Assembly: GCA_030054235.1 (NCBI GenBank)
Contig: JASGCG010000063.1
Location: 1 to 7,817, forward strand
DNA length: 7,817 nt
Source of the DNA: Bacteroidia bacterium
GTDB taxonomy: Bacteria; Planctomycetota; Phycisphaerae; Phycisphaerales; SM1A02
Reading direction: 5' to 3'
This document shows, in pieces, positions 1 to 5,596 of the stretch. The notes below the pieces were generated by a model that was not told the DNA's origin, made no database searches, and saw only the letters and a program-made list of their open reading frames with translations. Positions within the stretch are counted from its first letter, which is position 1; every line of letters begins with the position of its first letter. A program made the translations under genes and the position numbers.

Positions 1-820
1 GGCGCACGCGCCCGGGTGTCGCGCCCGCAGCAGCGAGCGCGCGCAACGAGAGCGCATCGTGCCGCTTGGCCAGTCGACGATCGGTCTCGTCGACGACCAG
101 CGGCAGGTGCCACCAGCGGGGGCGCGTGCCGCCCAGGGCCTCGATCAGGACGGACTGCAGCACCGCGCTGTCGAGGAGGTCCTCGCCGCGCACGACCTCG
201 GTCACGCCGGCGGCAAGGTCATCGACCACCACGGCGAGGTGGTAGCTCGGGACGCCGGCCTTCATCCAGACCAAGGGATCGCCCCAGACCGTGGAGGGAT
301 CGAGCGTGCGATCGCCATGCAGTTCATCATGGATCGTGCGCGGACCGGCTGCGCAGGCGAATCGATGGTTGCACGCGTCGCTCCGAAAGCCCCACGCCGT
401 GCCCGAAGGCGGACGCAGGGACGGCGGGAAGCGAAGCACGGCATCGCCCTCGTTGGGCGCGTTGGCTTCACTGGGTTCGGCGGTCGCCGCACTGGCCGCT
501 CGAACCTGCGCACGCGAGTGAGGCGCCTCGAAGACGAGGCCGCGGGCCGCAAGCGCATGCATCGCTCGACGATGGCGATCCGCGTGGTCCGACTGCAGCT
601 CGGGCTCACCGTCCCAATCCACGCCGAGCCACTGCAGGCACCAGAGCGCGTCGGTCCGTGCCTCGGCCGAGGCCCGCGAGGCGTCGAGGTCCTCCAGGCG
701 CAGCCTGATCGACCATCCGTGGGTGCGTGCGAGGGCCCAGGTGCAGAGGAAACTCCAGGCATGCCCCAGGTGCAGGTGGCCGGTCGGGCTCGGCGCCAGG
801 CGCGTGACGGTCGGTGCCAT
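1..820 (-). CDS. gluQ: Glutamyl-Q tRNA(Asp) synthetase-like protein (GluQRS), 3' end cut by the window edge
   Basis: Paralogue of the glutamyl-tRNA synthetase catalytic core. Known GluQRS enzymes activate glutamate and attach it to queuosine in the anticodon of tRNA(Asp), in the cytoplasm. The 273 visible residues begin MAPTVTRLAPSPTGHLHLGH, which contains the class I 'HIGH' signature as HLGH (17-20). RLEDLD (41-46) and VVRGEDLL (209-216), preceded by HLAVVVDD, are typical of the GluRS/GluQRS fold. The tract VTEVVRGEDLLDSAVLQ fits GluQRS better than full-length GluRS, whose usual form is ITHViRGeDh. The KMSKS loop is degenerate, RRLAKRH (248-254). The zinc-binding Cys pair found in E. coli GluQRS (C-T-C) is absent: the equivalent stretch reads VFEAPHSRAQV (96-106). 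The ATG at 820 is chosen because the conserved N-terminus starts right there; no Shine-Dalgarno is visible. The frame is open to base 1, so perhaps 20-40 C-terminal residues are missing, and absence of a GluRS anticodon-binding domain cannot be confirmed. Confidence 0.88.
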   Translation of the reverse strand, partial: MAPTVTRLAPSPTGHLHLGHAWSFLCTWALARTHGWSIRLRLEDLDASRASAEARTDALWCLQWLGVDWDGEPELQSDHADRHRRAMHALAARGLVFEAPHSRAQVRAASAATAEPSEANAPNEGDAVLRFPPSLRPPSGTAWGFRSDACNHRFACAAGPRTIHDELHGDRTLDPSTVWGDPLVWMKAGVPSYHLAVVVDDLAAGVTEVVRGEDLLDSAVLQSVLIEALGGTRPRWWHLPLVVDETDRRLAKRHDALSLRALAAAGATPGRVR

Positions 821-842
821 CGACGACGAATATAGTCCTTGC
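821..842. promoter_or_regulatory. Very short divergent promoter region with an AT-rich core
   Basis: Only 22 bp separate the divergent ATGs at 820 (minus) and 843 (plus). The only AT-rich stretch in the neighbourhood, AATATAGT (829-836), reads as a -10-like TATAGT on the plus strand (831-836) and as TATATT on the minus strand (834-829). Each element would sit only about 6-8 bp from its start codon, so both mRNAs would be leaderless or nearly so. Neither gene shows a Shine-Dalgarno. No good -35 hexamer is visible in either direction. The arrangement is seen in the sequence; promoter function is inference. Confidence 0.4.
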
Positions 843-1139
843 ATGCACCGTTTCTCCGACGCCGAAATCGACGCAGCGCTCAGCCGGCTTCCTGAATGGT
901 CGCGCGTCGGCGAGTGCATCCAGCGCACCTTCACGTTCGTCGACTTCGTGCAGTCGATGGCCTTCGTCAACGGCATCGCGGAGCACGCCGAACGCGTGCA
1001 GCATCATCCCGACATCCTCGTGCGATGGTCCAAGGTCACGCTGAGCCTGTCGACGCACGACGTGGGAGGGATCTCGGTCAAGGATGCCGACTTCGCAGCG
1101 CACGCTGACGCGGCCGCGGCGTCGCTGAAACAACGCTGA
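843..1139 (+). CDS. phhB: Pterin-4a-carbinolamine dehydratase (PCD/DCoH family)
   Basis: Small cytoplasmic enzyme of 98 residues, a normal length for the family. It dehydrates 4a-hydroxytetrahydrobiopterin so that the pterin cofactor can be recycled after aromatic amino acid hydroxylation; in bacteria lacking that pathway its role is less certain. The family signature is complete: E-R-V-Q-H-H-P, then a Trp, then STHDVGGIS followed by KDADFA. These supply the active-site histidines and the conserved T-H-D-x-G-G turn. The start is the ATG at 843 (MHRFSDAEID) because homologues begin close to this point; the frame stays open upstream to 723 but that part lies inside the divergent gluQ gene. No phenylalanine hydroxylase gene is visible nearby. 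The gene ends 55 bp from the convergent mcsB stop. Confidence 0.93.
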   Translation: MHRFSDAEIDAALSRLPEWSRVGECIQRTFTFVDFVQSMAFVNGIAEHAERVQHHPDILVRWSKVTLSLSTHDVGGISVKDADFAAHADAAAASLKQR

Positions 1140-1194
1140 CGTCGTCGCTGTCGCGCCCGATCAGTCGGTGGCGCCGGGTCGATGGGCGACGTGC

Positions 1195-2262
1195 TCAGCC
1201 GATCGAGGCACGCAGCGGTGCAAGGGCATCACGCAGGAGCGTCGCCCGCGCGGCCGACTGCTGCTCGAGCGTCTCCATCGGATCGCTCGGTCGTGCCAGG
1301 GCCAAGTGGGCTGGCTGGACCTGCAGGAGCAGGCGATGCACGAGCGTCGAGTCGATCGCTTCCGTCAGGCCGCTGGCGATGCCGAGCCGCAGCCGGCCGA
1401 GGAGCTTCATCGCTTCATCGAGCGGCATGAGGCGCGCGTGCGTGAGCAGCGCTGCGGCGCGGATGAATCGGTCGCGCGCGGCGGCGGGGGCCTTCGATCG
1501 GTAGGTCTCGCGCGCGAGGCGTTCGTAGCGGATCACCTGCGGGATGATGCGATCACGCAGTTCGCCGACGACTTCCTCGTCCCGCATGCCGAGCGTGATC
1601 TGGTTGCTGAGCTGGTAGAAGTCGCCCATCGGCTCGGAGCCCTCGCCGTGGAAGCCACGCAGCGCCAGGTGCAGGTCCTTGGCGGCGCGGCGCACGCGAT
1701 CGAGCTCGGACGTCAGGCGCAGGGCCGGCAGGTGGAGCATCACGCTGACGCGGATGCCGCAGCCCACGTTGGTCGGGCAGGCGGTGAGATAGCCCCAGCG
1801 ATGGTGCCACGCGAAGTCGAGCGCCGACTCGGCCCCTCGGTCGAAGGCGGTGGCTGCGGCGAAGCACTCATCGATGCGAAGGCCCGAGTACATCGCCTGG
1901 ATGCGGAGGTGGTCTTCCTCGTTGACCATGACCGAGAGCGTTTCGTCGGCCGAGATGCCGACGGCACGCGGGGCATCCGAAGCCGCGAACTGCTTGCTCA
2001 CCAAGTGCCGCTCGACCATCTGCGTCCGCTGCTCGGCAGGGCACGCCTGCAGGTCAATCCATCCGAGCATGCGGCCCCATGCCGCGCCTTGCGCGCGGTC
2101 ACGGACCATCGAGACGACTTCGCGTCGCTGGGTCGTGGAGGCTCGGTTGGTGAAGGGGAACCCGGCGAGGTTGCGGGCCAGTCGCACACGGCTGGCCACG
2201 ACGACGTCGGCGTCGCGACCGAGCGGCCCAAGCCACGGGCCGCCGTTCTCGATCGGCTTCAT
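1195..2262 (-). CDS. mcsB: Protein arginine kinase (McsB, ATP:guanido phosphotransferase family)
   Basis: Cytoplasmic kinase that transfers phosphate from ATP to arginine side chains of proteins. In Firmicutes phosphoarginine marks proteins for ClpCP degradation and controls CtsR. The 355 residues match the usual size, and the core resembles B. subtilis McsB throughout: SRVRLARN (24-31, nucleotide site), NEEDHLRI (114-121), CPTNVG (162-167, phosphagen-kinase cysteine loop) and RGFHGEGSE (202-210). All catalytic-core motifs therefore look intact. The C-terminal RDxxRA motif, which forms the allosteric phosphoarginine site in B. subtilis McsB, aligns here with QSAARA (335-340), so the first Arg-Asp pair is lost. 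The ATG overlaps the mcsA stop as ATGA (2259-2262), indicating translational coupling with the activator. No ctsR or clpC is adjacent, unlike the Firmicutes operon. Confidence 0.93.
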   Translation of the reverse strand: MKPIENGGPWLGPLGRDADVVVASRVRLARNLAGFPFTNRASTTQRREVVSMVRDRAQGAAWGRMLGWIDLQACPAEQRTQMVERHLVSKQFAASDAPRAVGISADETLSVMVNEEDHLRIQAMYSGLRIDECFAAATAFDRGAESALDFAWHHRWGYLTACPTNVGCGIRVSVMLHLPALRLTSELDRVRRAAKDLHLALRGFHGEGSEPMGDFYQLSNQITLGMRDEEVVGELRDRIIPQVIRYERLARETYRSKAPAAARDRFIRAAALLTHARLMPLDEAMKLLGRLRLGIASGLTEAIDSTLVHRLLLQVQPAHLALARPSDPMETLEQQSAARATLLRDALAPLRASIG

Positions 2263-2741
2263 GCCTGCTGCCCCGTGATGCCATCCACCTCGCGCAACGC
2301 GTTGCGGACCTGGGCGGCGACTTCGTAGCGTTCGGCGGCGACGGCCTGCTCGAGGTCGCTCAGCAGGCGCGCGCGATAGGCCTGGCGGGCCTCGGCATCA
2401 TCTCGACGGGCCGGTGCGCGGCCGCAATGTGCGGTGGCACCGCCCTGCGCACGCTGGATGGCCTGGTCGATCACCGGTGACAGGGCGTCGAAGCAGGCCG
2501 AGCAGCCGGCAAGGTTGTGCTTGCGGAACTCAGCGAGCGTCATGCCGCAGCCGCCGCAGGCAGGCTGGTGACGCTGTCCAGTCAGGTGGGCGGCCAGCAG
2601 CTCGGCGATCGGTGCGCTGGCGGGCACGTGGTGCATCTGCACCATGGCGTGCTCGGCGCAGAGGTGCACCGTCGTCTGCACGCCGGCGGTGATCACCGTC
2701 TCGTGCACGACGGCAGGCTTGTCGCACTGGTCACACTTCAT
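2259..2741 (-). CDS. mcsA: McsA-like activator of protein arginine kinase (zinc fingers plus UVR motif)
   Basis: Partner and activator of McsB. The 160 residues match the B. subtilis McsA layout. An N-terminal zinc knuckle is formed by C3-x2-C6 and C28-x2-H31, with the last ligand His rather than Cys. A second finger is C62-x2-C65 with C80-x2-C83 (CGGCGMTLAEFRKH and GCSACF). Next comes the conserved GGATAHCGRAP (100-110), then a C-terminal UvrB/UvrC (UVR) helical hairpin at about 118-153 (SDLEQAVAAERYEVAAQVRN). The ATG at 2741 is chosen because M-K-C-D-Q-C matches the family N-terminus; the frame stays open further upstream but there it lies inside kdsA. It starts 2 bp after the kdsA stop, and its own stop overlaps the mcsB start. 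No clear Shine-Dalgarno is present, so it probably depends on translation of kdsA. Confidence 0.93.
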   Translation of the reverse strand: MKCDQCDKPAVVHETVITAGVQTTVHLCAEHAMVQMHHVPASAPIAELLAAHLTGQRHQPACGGCGMTLAEFRKHNLAGCSACFDALSPVIDQAIQRAQGGATAHCGRAPARRDDAEARQAYRARLLSDLEQAVAAERYEVAAQVRNALREVDGITGQQA

Positions 2742-2743
2742 CG

Positions 2744-3604
2744 TCACGAAGTGTATGCATCGACCACCACCGAGCGGATCCGTGCAAGTTCTTCCAGCAG
2801 TTTCGTCGCTGCCGCCAAGGGCTGGCAGGTCGCCTTGTCGCTGAACGCGCGGGCGGGTTCGGGATGGCACTCGAGGAAGACCGCATCCACGCCCGCGGCC
2901 ACGGCGGCGCGGGCGAGCAGGGCGGCGCGATCAGGCCGGCCGCCGGTCATGGCGCCCTCGGCGCCGGGAAGCTGCGTGCTGTGGGTGACGTCGAAGCACA
3001 CCGGCACCCCCAGGTCGGCCATGTCCTGGAGCCCCGGGAAGTCGTTCACCAGCCGGTGGTAGCCGAAGAAGGTCCCACGCTCGGTCAGCATGATGTGCCG
3101 CGCTCCGCCTTCGCGCACCTTGGCCACGGCGTTGCGCATCTCCCCGGGGGCCATGAACTGCCCCTTCTTCACGTTGACGGCGCGACCGGTCTCGGCCGCG
3201 GCCAGCAGCAGATCCGTCTGGCGGCAGAGGAAGGCAGGGATCTGGAGGATGTCGACCGCCTGCGCCGCACGCGCCGCCTGGTGCGGTTCGTGGATGTCGG
3301 TCGTCGAGGGCACCCCGAGCCGGTCGCGCAGCGCGGCGATCATGTCGCAGCCTCGCTCGATCCCGGGGCCGCGCGGGCTCGATGCACTGGAACGATTCGC
3401 CTTGTCGAAGCTGGCCTTGAAGACGTACGCGAAGCCCAGGGCGTGGCATGCATCGCGCATGGTGGTCCCGATGCGCAGGTTCGTTTCGTCGTCCTCGAGG
3501 ACGCAGGGACCGGCGATCACCGTGAGCGGACGCGGGCGGCGGGGGCCGAAGGCGAGATCGGGATCGAAGTGGCTGTTGGCGTAGGCGGTACCCATGCCCG
3601 GCAT
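2744..3604 (-). CDS. kdsA: 3-deoxy-8-phosphooctulonate synthase (Kdo8P synthase), metal-dependent type
   Basis: Condenses phosphoenolpyruvate with arabinose-5-phosphate to make Kdo-8-phosphate, the committed step to the Kdo of lipopolysaccharide; cytoplasmic TIM barrel. Diagnostic motifs are KASFDKANRSS, which separates Kdo8P synthase from DAHP synthase, followed by PRGPG, then STTDIHE, QIPAFLCRQTDLL, AVNVKKGQF and LTERGTFFGY. The first strand ends in IAGPC: a Cys at this site, rather than the Asn of E. coli KdsA, marks the metal-dependent class. The other ligands are visible: His in FDVTHSTQLPG, Glu in FLECHPEP and Asp in AFSDKA. The start is uncertain between ATG 3604 (286 residues, used here), ATG 3595 and GTG 3622; none has a convincing Shine-Dalgarno. 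It is the first gene of a three-gene unit with mcsA and mcsB. Confidence 0.93.
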   Translation of the reverse strand: MPGMGTAYANSHFDPDLAFGPRRPRPLTVIAGPCVLEDDETNLRIGTTMRDACHALGFAYVFKASFDKANRSSASSPRGPGIERGCDMIAALRDRLGVPSTTDIHEPHQAARAAQAVDILQIPAFLCRQTDLLLAAAETGRAVNVKKGQFMAPGEMRNAVAKVREGGARHIMLTERGTFFGYHRLVNDFPGLQDMADLGVPVCFDVTHSTQLPGAEGAMTGGRPDRAALLARAAVAAGVDAVFLECHPEPARAFSDKATCQPLAAATKLLEELARIRSVVVDAYTS

Positions 3605-3649
3605 TGTGACGCAAGGCTGCACGGCGTGCGTTCTCGGGGATTCCGGGAC

Positions 3650-3676
3650 TTTCCCTTGATGAACCCCTCAAGGAAA
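3650..3676. promoter_or_regulatory. Inverted repeat in the kdsA/DUF1444 divergent intergenic region
   Basis: Arms CCTTGA (3654-3659) and TCAAGG (3668-3673) are perfect 6-bp complements around an 8-base spacer. Allowing one bulged C, they extend to TTTCCCTTGA against TCAAGGAAA. The repeat lies near the middle of the 119-bp region between kdsA (minus) and the DUF1444 gene (plus). A repressor or activator operator, or a hairpin in a 5' leader, are both possible. No convincing -35/-10 pair was found in either direction, so its relation to transcription starts is unknown. Confidence 0.35.
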
Positions 3677-3712
3677 CCGATCGTCCATCTGGAAGCGGGC
3701 CCAAGGCGCCCG

Positions 3713-3719
3713 AAGGAGG
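3713..3719 (+). promoter_or_regulatory. Strong Shine-Dalgarno for the DUF1444 gene
   Basis: AAGGAGG lies 4 bases before the ATG at 3724. This is the best ribosome binding site in the window and fixes that start. Confidence 0.8.
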
Positions 3720-3723
3720 CACG

Positions 3724-4518
3724 ATGGACCGATTCCCCTACGAACCAGCTGCGTTCACCGAAGCGATCGCCAAGCACATCAAGAGCACCTGGCGCGACCG
3801 CAAGGTCGAGGTCATCGATGCCCTGAAGCTGCTGGTCGATGGCCGGCGGATGGGCCTCGAGAACCTGTATCGCCTGGTGATGCAGGATGCCGAGCGGGCA
3901 GCCGAGGTCGTCAGCGCGTACTTCCAGAAGGTCTTCGAGGGAGATCTCCTCGCGACGGCGGCGTTGCCGCTGGCGGTGGCCAAGCCGCGCATCATGCCGC
4001 GGCTCCAGCCGGAGTCCATCTTCGATTCGGTCGATCGCGAGCAGGTCGCGCACATTCCCTTCGTGAACGGGACTGTGATCGTCTTCGTGATCGACCTTCC
4101 CGACATGACCGTCAGCATCAGCACCGAGCAGCTCGTGCGCTGGGGCCTGACGACCGACGAGCTCGAGGAGGTGGCGCGCGTGAACCTCGGCTCGTACGCG
4201 CCCGAACTCAACGTCCAGATCATGCAGTCAGGCGACGGTGGCAGGGCAGCGGTCGTGAGCCTGCGCGATGGCTACGACGCCGCGCGGCTCCTGCTCACGC
4301 ACCTGCACGAGCGGCTTGCGCCGGAACTCAAGGGGGACTTTCTGGTCGCCACGCCCGCCCGCGACATCTTCGTGGCCATGAGCCGCGGTCCCGGGCAGTT
4401 CATCGATCGCATCATGGGTCGCATCGACGAGGACTACCGTCGCTTGCCGTACCCGATCACCCGCAACCTGTTCTACGTCACGCGTGATGGCGTGGCGGGC
4501 ACCGCCGAGGCGGCCTGA
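3724..4518 (+). CDS. DUF1444 / UPF0354 family protein (YtpQ-like)
   Basis: 264 residues, about the length of B. subtilis YtpQ (UPF0354), a family without an established biochemical function. The N-terminal part is helical and charged (about 1-75, starting MDRFPYEPAAFTEAIAKHIK). The core includes RIMPRLQPES (about 90-99), then IPFVNGTVIVFVIDLPDMTV (about 111-130), which fits the family's 'P-x-x-x-x-L-x-V-x-Y/F-x-x-D' region, then STEQLVRWGLTTDELEEVA and RVNLGSYAPE. A later segment, GYDAARLLL with FLVATPARDIFVA, resembles the family's substrate-like fold end. No signal peptide or membrane segment is seen, so it is probably cytoplasmic. It is monocistronic here: divergent from kdsA and convergent with the 135-residue gene, with only 4 bp between the stop codons. 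The family call comes from recalled sequence pattern, not from a search. Confidence 0.8.
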   Translation: MDRFPYEPAAFTEAIAKHIKSTWRDRKVEVIDALKLLVDGRRMGLENLYRLVMQDAERAAEVVSAYFQKVFEGDLLATAALPLAVAKPRIMPRLQPESIFDSVDREQVAHIPFVNGTVIVFVIDLPDMTVSISTEQLVRWGLTTDELEEVARVNLGSYAPELNVQIMQSGDGGRAAVVSLRDGYDAARLLLTHLHERLAPELKGDFLVATPARDIFVAMSRGPGQFIDRIMGRIDEDYRRLPYPITRNLFYVTRDGVAGTAEAA

Positions 4519-4522
4519 GCAT

Positions 4523-4930
4523 TCAGCGCACGGGCTCGATCGTCGAACCGCTCTGCACGTAGAAGTTCAGCAGGTCGCCGGTGGCGAACTCGCTCGCAGC
4601 CTGGCCTTGCGGCACGGCGATCCACATGGGCACGACGACATCGGCCAGCACCATGTTGGCGCGCGTGTCGGTGGCGATCACGCGGCCCTGCACGATGCGC
4701 GGGTGGCCTTCGCTGGGCTCGACGAAGATGCCGCCAGCCTTCGCGTGGTGCATCTTCAGCGCGGTGGCCCGGAAGCGCGCATGCACGCGCTCGCCAGCGA
4801 CGAAGGCACACTTGGGGCAGTGCGGCAGGAACGACAGCTGGTACTGCGTGCCGGGGACCTTCACGACGATGCCGTCGGATGAGGTCGAGGTCACGAGCAC
4901 GCGGGCGGTGTCGGTCAGCACGGGAGTCAT
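4523..4930 (-). CDS. Hypothetical protein, 135 residues, probably beta-rich
   Basis: I do not recognise a named family. The protein starts MTPVLTDTARVLVTSTSSDG and alternates short hydrophobic strands with glycine and charged turns, for example GIVVKVPGTQYQLSFL and GRVIATDTRANMVLADVVVP, suggesting an all-beta domain such as a small barrel. There is one Cys pair, HCPKC (37-41), plus His61-His62 and His76; together these could bind a metal, but the pattern is not a standard zinc finger. The C-terminal part is GDLLNFYVQSGSTIEPVR. No signal peptide or membrane segment is visible. The ATG at 4930 has no clear Shine-Dalgarno. It lies 56 bp downstream of the amidotransferase gene on the same strand and may be co-transcribed. 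High-GC codon use and a balanced composition support a real gene. Confidence 0.75.
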   Translation of the reverse strand: MTPVLTDTARVLVTSTSSDGIVVKVPGTQYQLSFLPHCPKCAFVAGERVHARFRATALKMHHAKAGGIFVEPSEGHPRIVQGRVIATDTRANMVLADVVVPMWIAVPQGQAASEFATGDLLNFYVQSGSTIEPVR

Positions 4931-4986
4931 GGTCCGCCAAGCCTAGCACGAGGCCGGGATCGCGGTCCCGCCGCCGCGCAACGCGA

Positions 4987-5580
4987 TCAGCGGCGCGCGC
5001 CCATCGCCAGGAAGTTCGCAAGGAGCCTCGGCCCCTCGACCGTGAGGAAGCTCTCGGGGTGGAATTGCACGCCCTCCATGGGCGCTGCACCGGCGGGGGA
5101 CCTCCAGCGCAGGCCCATGACCTCGCCGCGTGCGGTCCATGCACTGATCTCGAAGTCCGCAGGGACGCTGTCACGACGCACGACGAGCGAGTGGTACCGC
5201 GTGGCCTCGAATGGATCCGAAAGGCCCGCGAAGACACCGCGCCCATCGTGATGGACCTGGCTGGTCTTGCCGTGCACCGGAATGTCGTTGCGCTCGACGG
5301 CCATGCCGTGGAGGTCGCCGATGGTCTGGTGCCCTAGGCACACGCCAAGGATGGGCACGCGGCCGCGCAGGGCGGCGATGATCGCCGGGCACGCACCGGA
5401 TTCCTTGGGCGTGCAGGGGCCCGGAGAGATCACCAGGTGCGAGGGTGCCATCGCCAGCGCGCCCGCCGCATCGATGGCGTCGTTGCGGATGACGTCGACC
5501 TTCAGCGACGGATCGATCTCACCGAAGCGCTGGACGAGGTTCCAGGTGAACGAGTCATAGTTGTCGATGAGCAGCAGCAC
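4987..5580 (-). CDS. pabA: Glutamine amidotransferase subunit, PabA/TrpG type
   Basis: Class I glutamine amidotransferase that hydrolyses glutamine and passes ammonia to the chorismate-using large subunit, either aminodeoxychorismate synthase (folate) or anthranilate synthase (tryptophan). The 197 residues match the family's length. Start and motifs: LLLIDNYDSFTWNLVQ (2-17), ISPGPCTPKESG (51-62, oxyanion region), GVCLGHQTIG (79-88, nucleophile Cys81), HGKTSQVHHDG, RYHSLVV (128-134) and GVQFHPES (170-177, His174 and Glu176), so the Cys-His-Glu triad is complete. The GTG at 5580 is taken as start because it immediately precedes the conserved LLLIDNYDSF; there is no in-frame ATG nearby. A weak GGCAGG precedes it. 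It begins 16 bp after the stop of the repeat-protein gene. No large subunit is in the window, so PabA cannot be separated from TrpG. Confidence 0.9.
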   Translation of the reverse strand: MLLLIDNYDSFTWNLVQRFGEIDPSLKVDVIRNDAIDAAGALAMAPSHLVISPGPCTPKESGACPAIIAALRGRVPILGVCLGHQTIGDLHGMAVERNDIPVHGKTSQVHHDGRGVFAGLSDPFEATRYHSLVVRRDSVPADFEISAWTARGEVMGLRWRSPAGAAPMEGVQFHPESFLTVEGPRLLANFLAMGARR

Positions 5581-5596
5581 GTCGTGGGCCTGCCGG

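Noticed and set aside
262..762. 166-codon minus-strand frame overlapping gluQ
   Set aside because: It is out of frame with gluQ, whose reading frame (from 820) carries the HLGH and VVRGEDLL motifs throughout. No frameshift is needed.
1150..1190. Possible terminator hairpin between the convergent phhB and mcsB genes (GTCGC and GCGAC arms)
   Set aside because: The stem is short and interrupted by mismatches, with a large loop and no T-tract on either strand. Such arms are common by chance in GC-rich DNA.
1168..2328. 386-codon open frame on the plus strand opposite mcsB
   Set aside because: It is antisense to a gene with all McsB motifs. Long antisense open frames are expected at this GC content, and its composition (rich in Arg, Ala, His, Glu) shows no domain.
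2742..2870. N-terminal extension of McsA by 43 residues
   Set aside because: The extension lies inside kdsA in another frame. The family N-terminus (M-x-C-x2-C) begins at the ATG at 2741.
3635..3655. Adjacent GGGGATTCC and GGGACTTTCC sequences that resemble eukaryotic NF-kB sites
   Set aside because: Chance resemblance; the window is clearly bacterial. The bases partly overlap the left arm of the reported inverted repeat.
2864..3826. 320-codon open frame on the plus strand opposite kdsA and running into the DUF1444 gene
   Set aside because: Antisense shadow of kdsA. It crosses the strong Shine-Dalgarno and start of DUF1444 in another frame and has no recognisable motif.
4955..4970. Hairpin CGGGA-N6-TCCCG between the amidotransferase and the 135-residue gene
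   Set aside because: It has only five base pairs and no T-tract; not enough to call a terminator.
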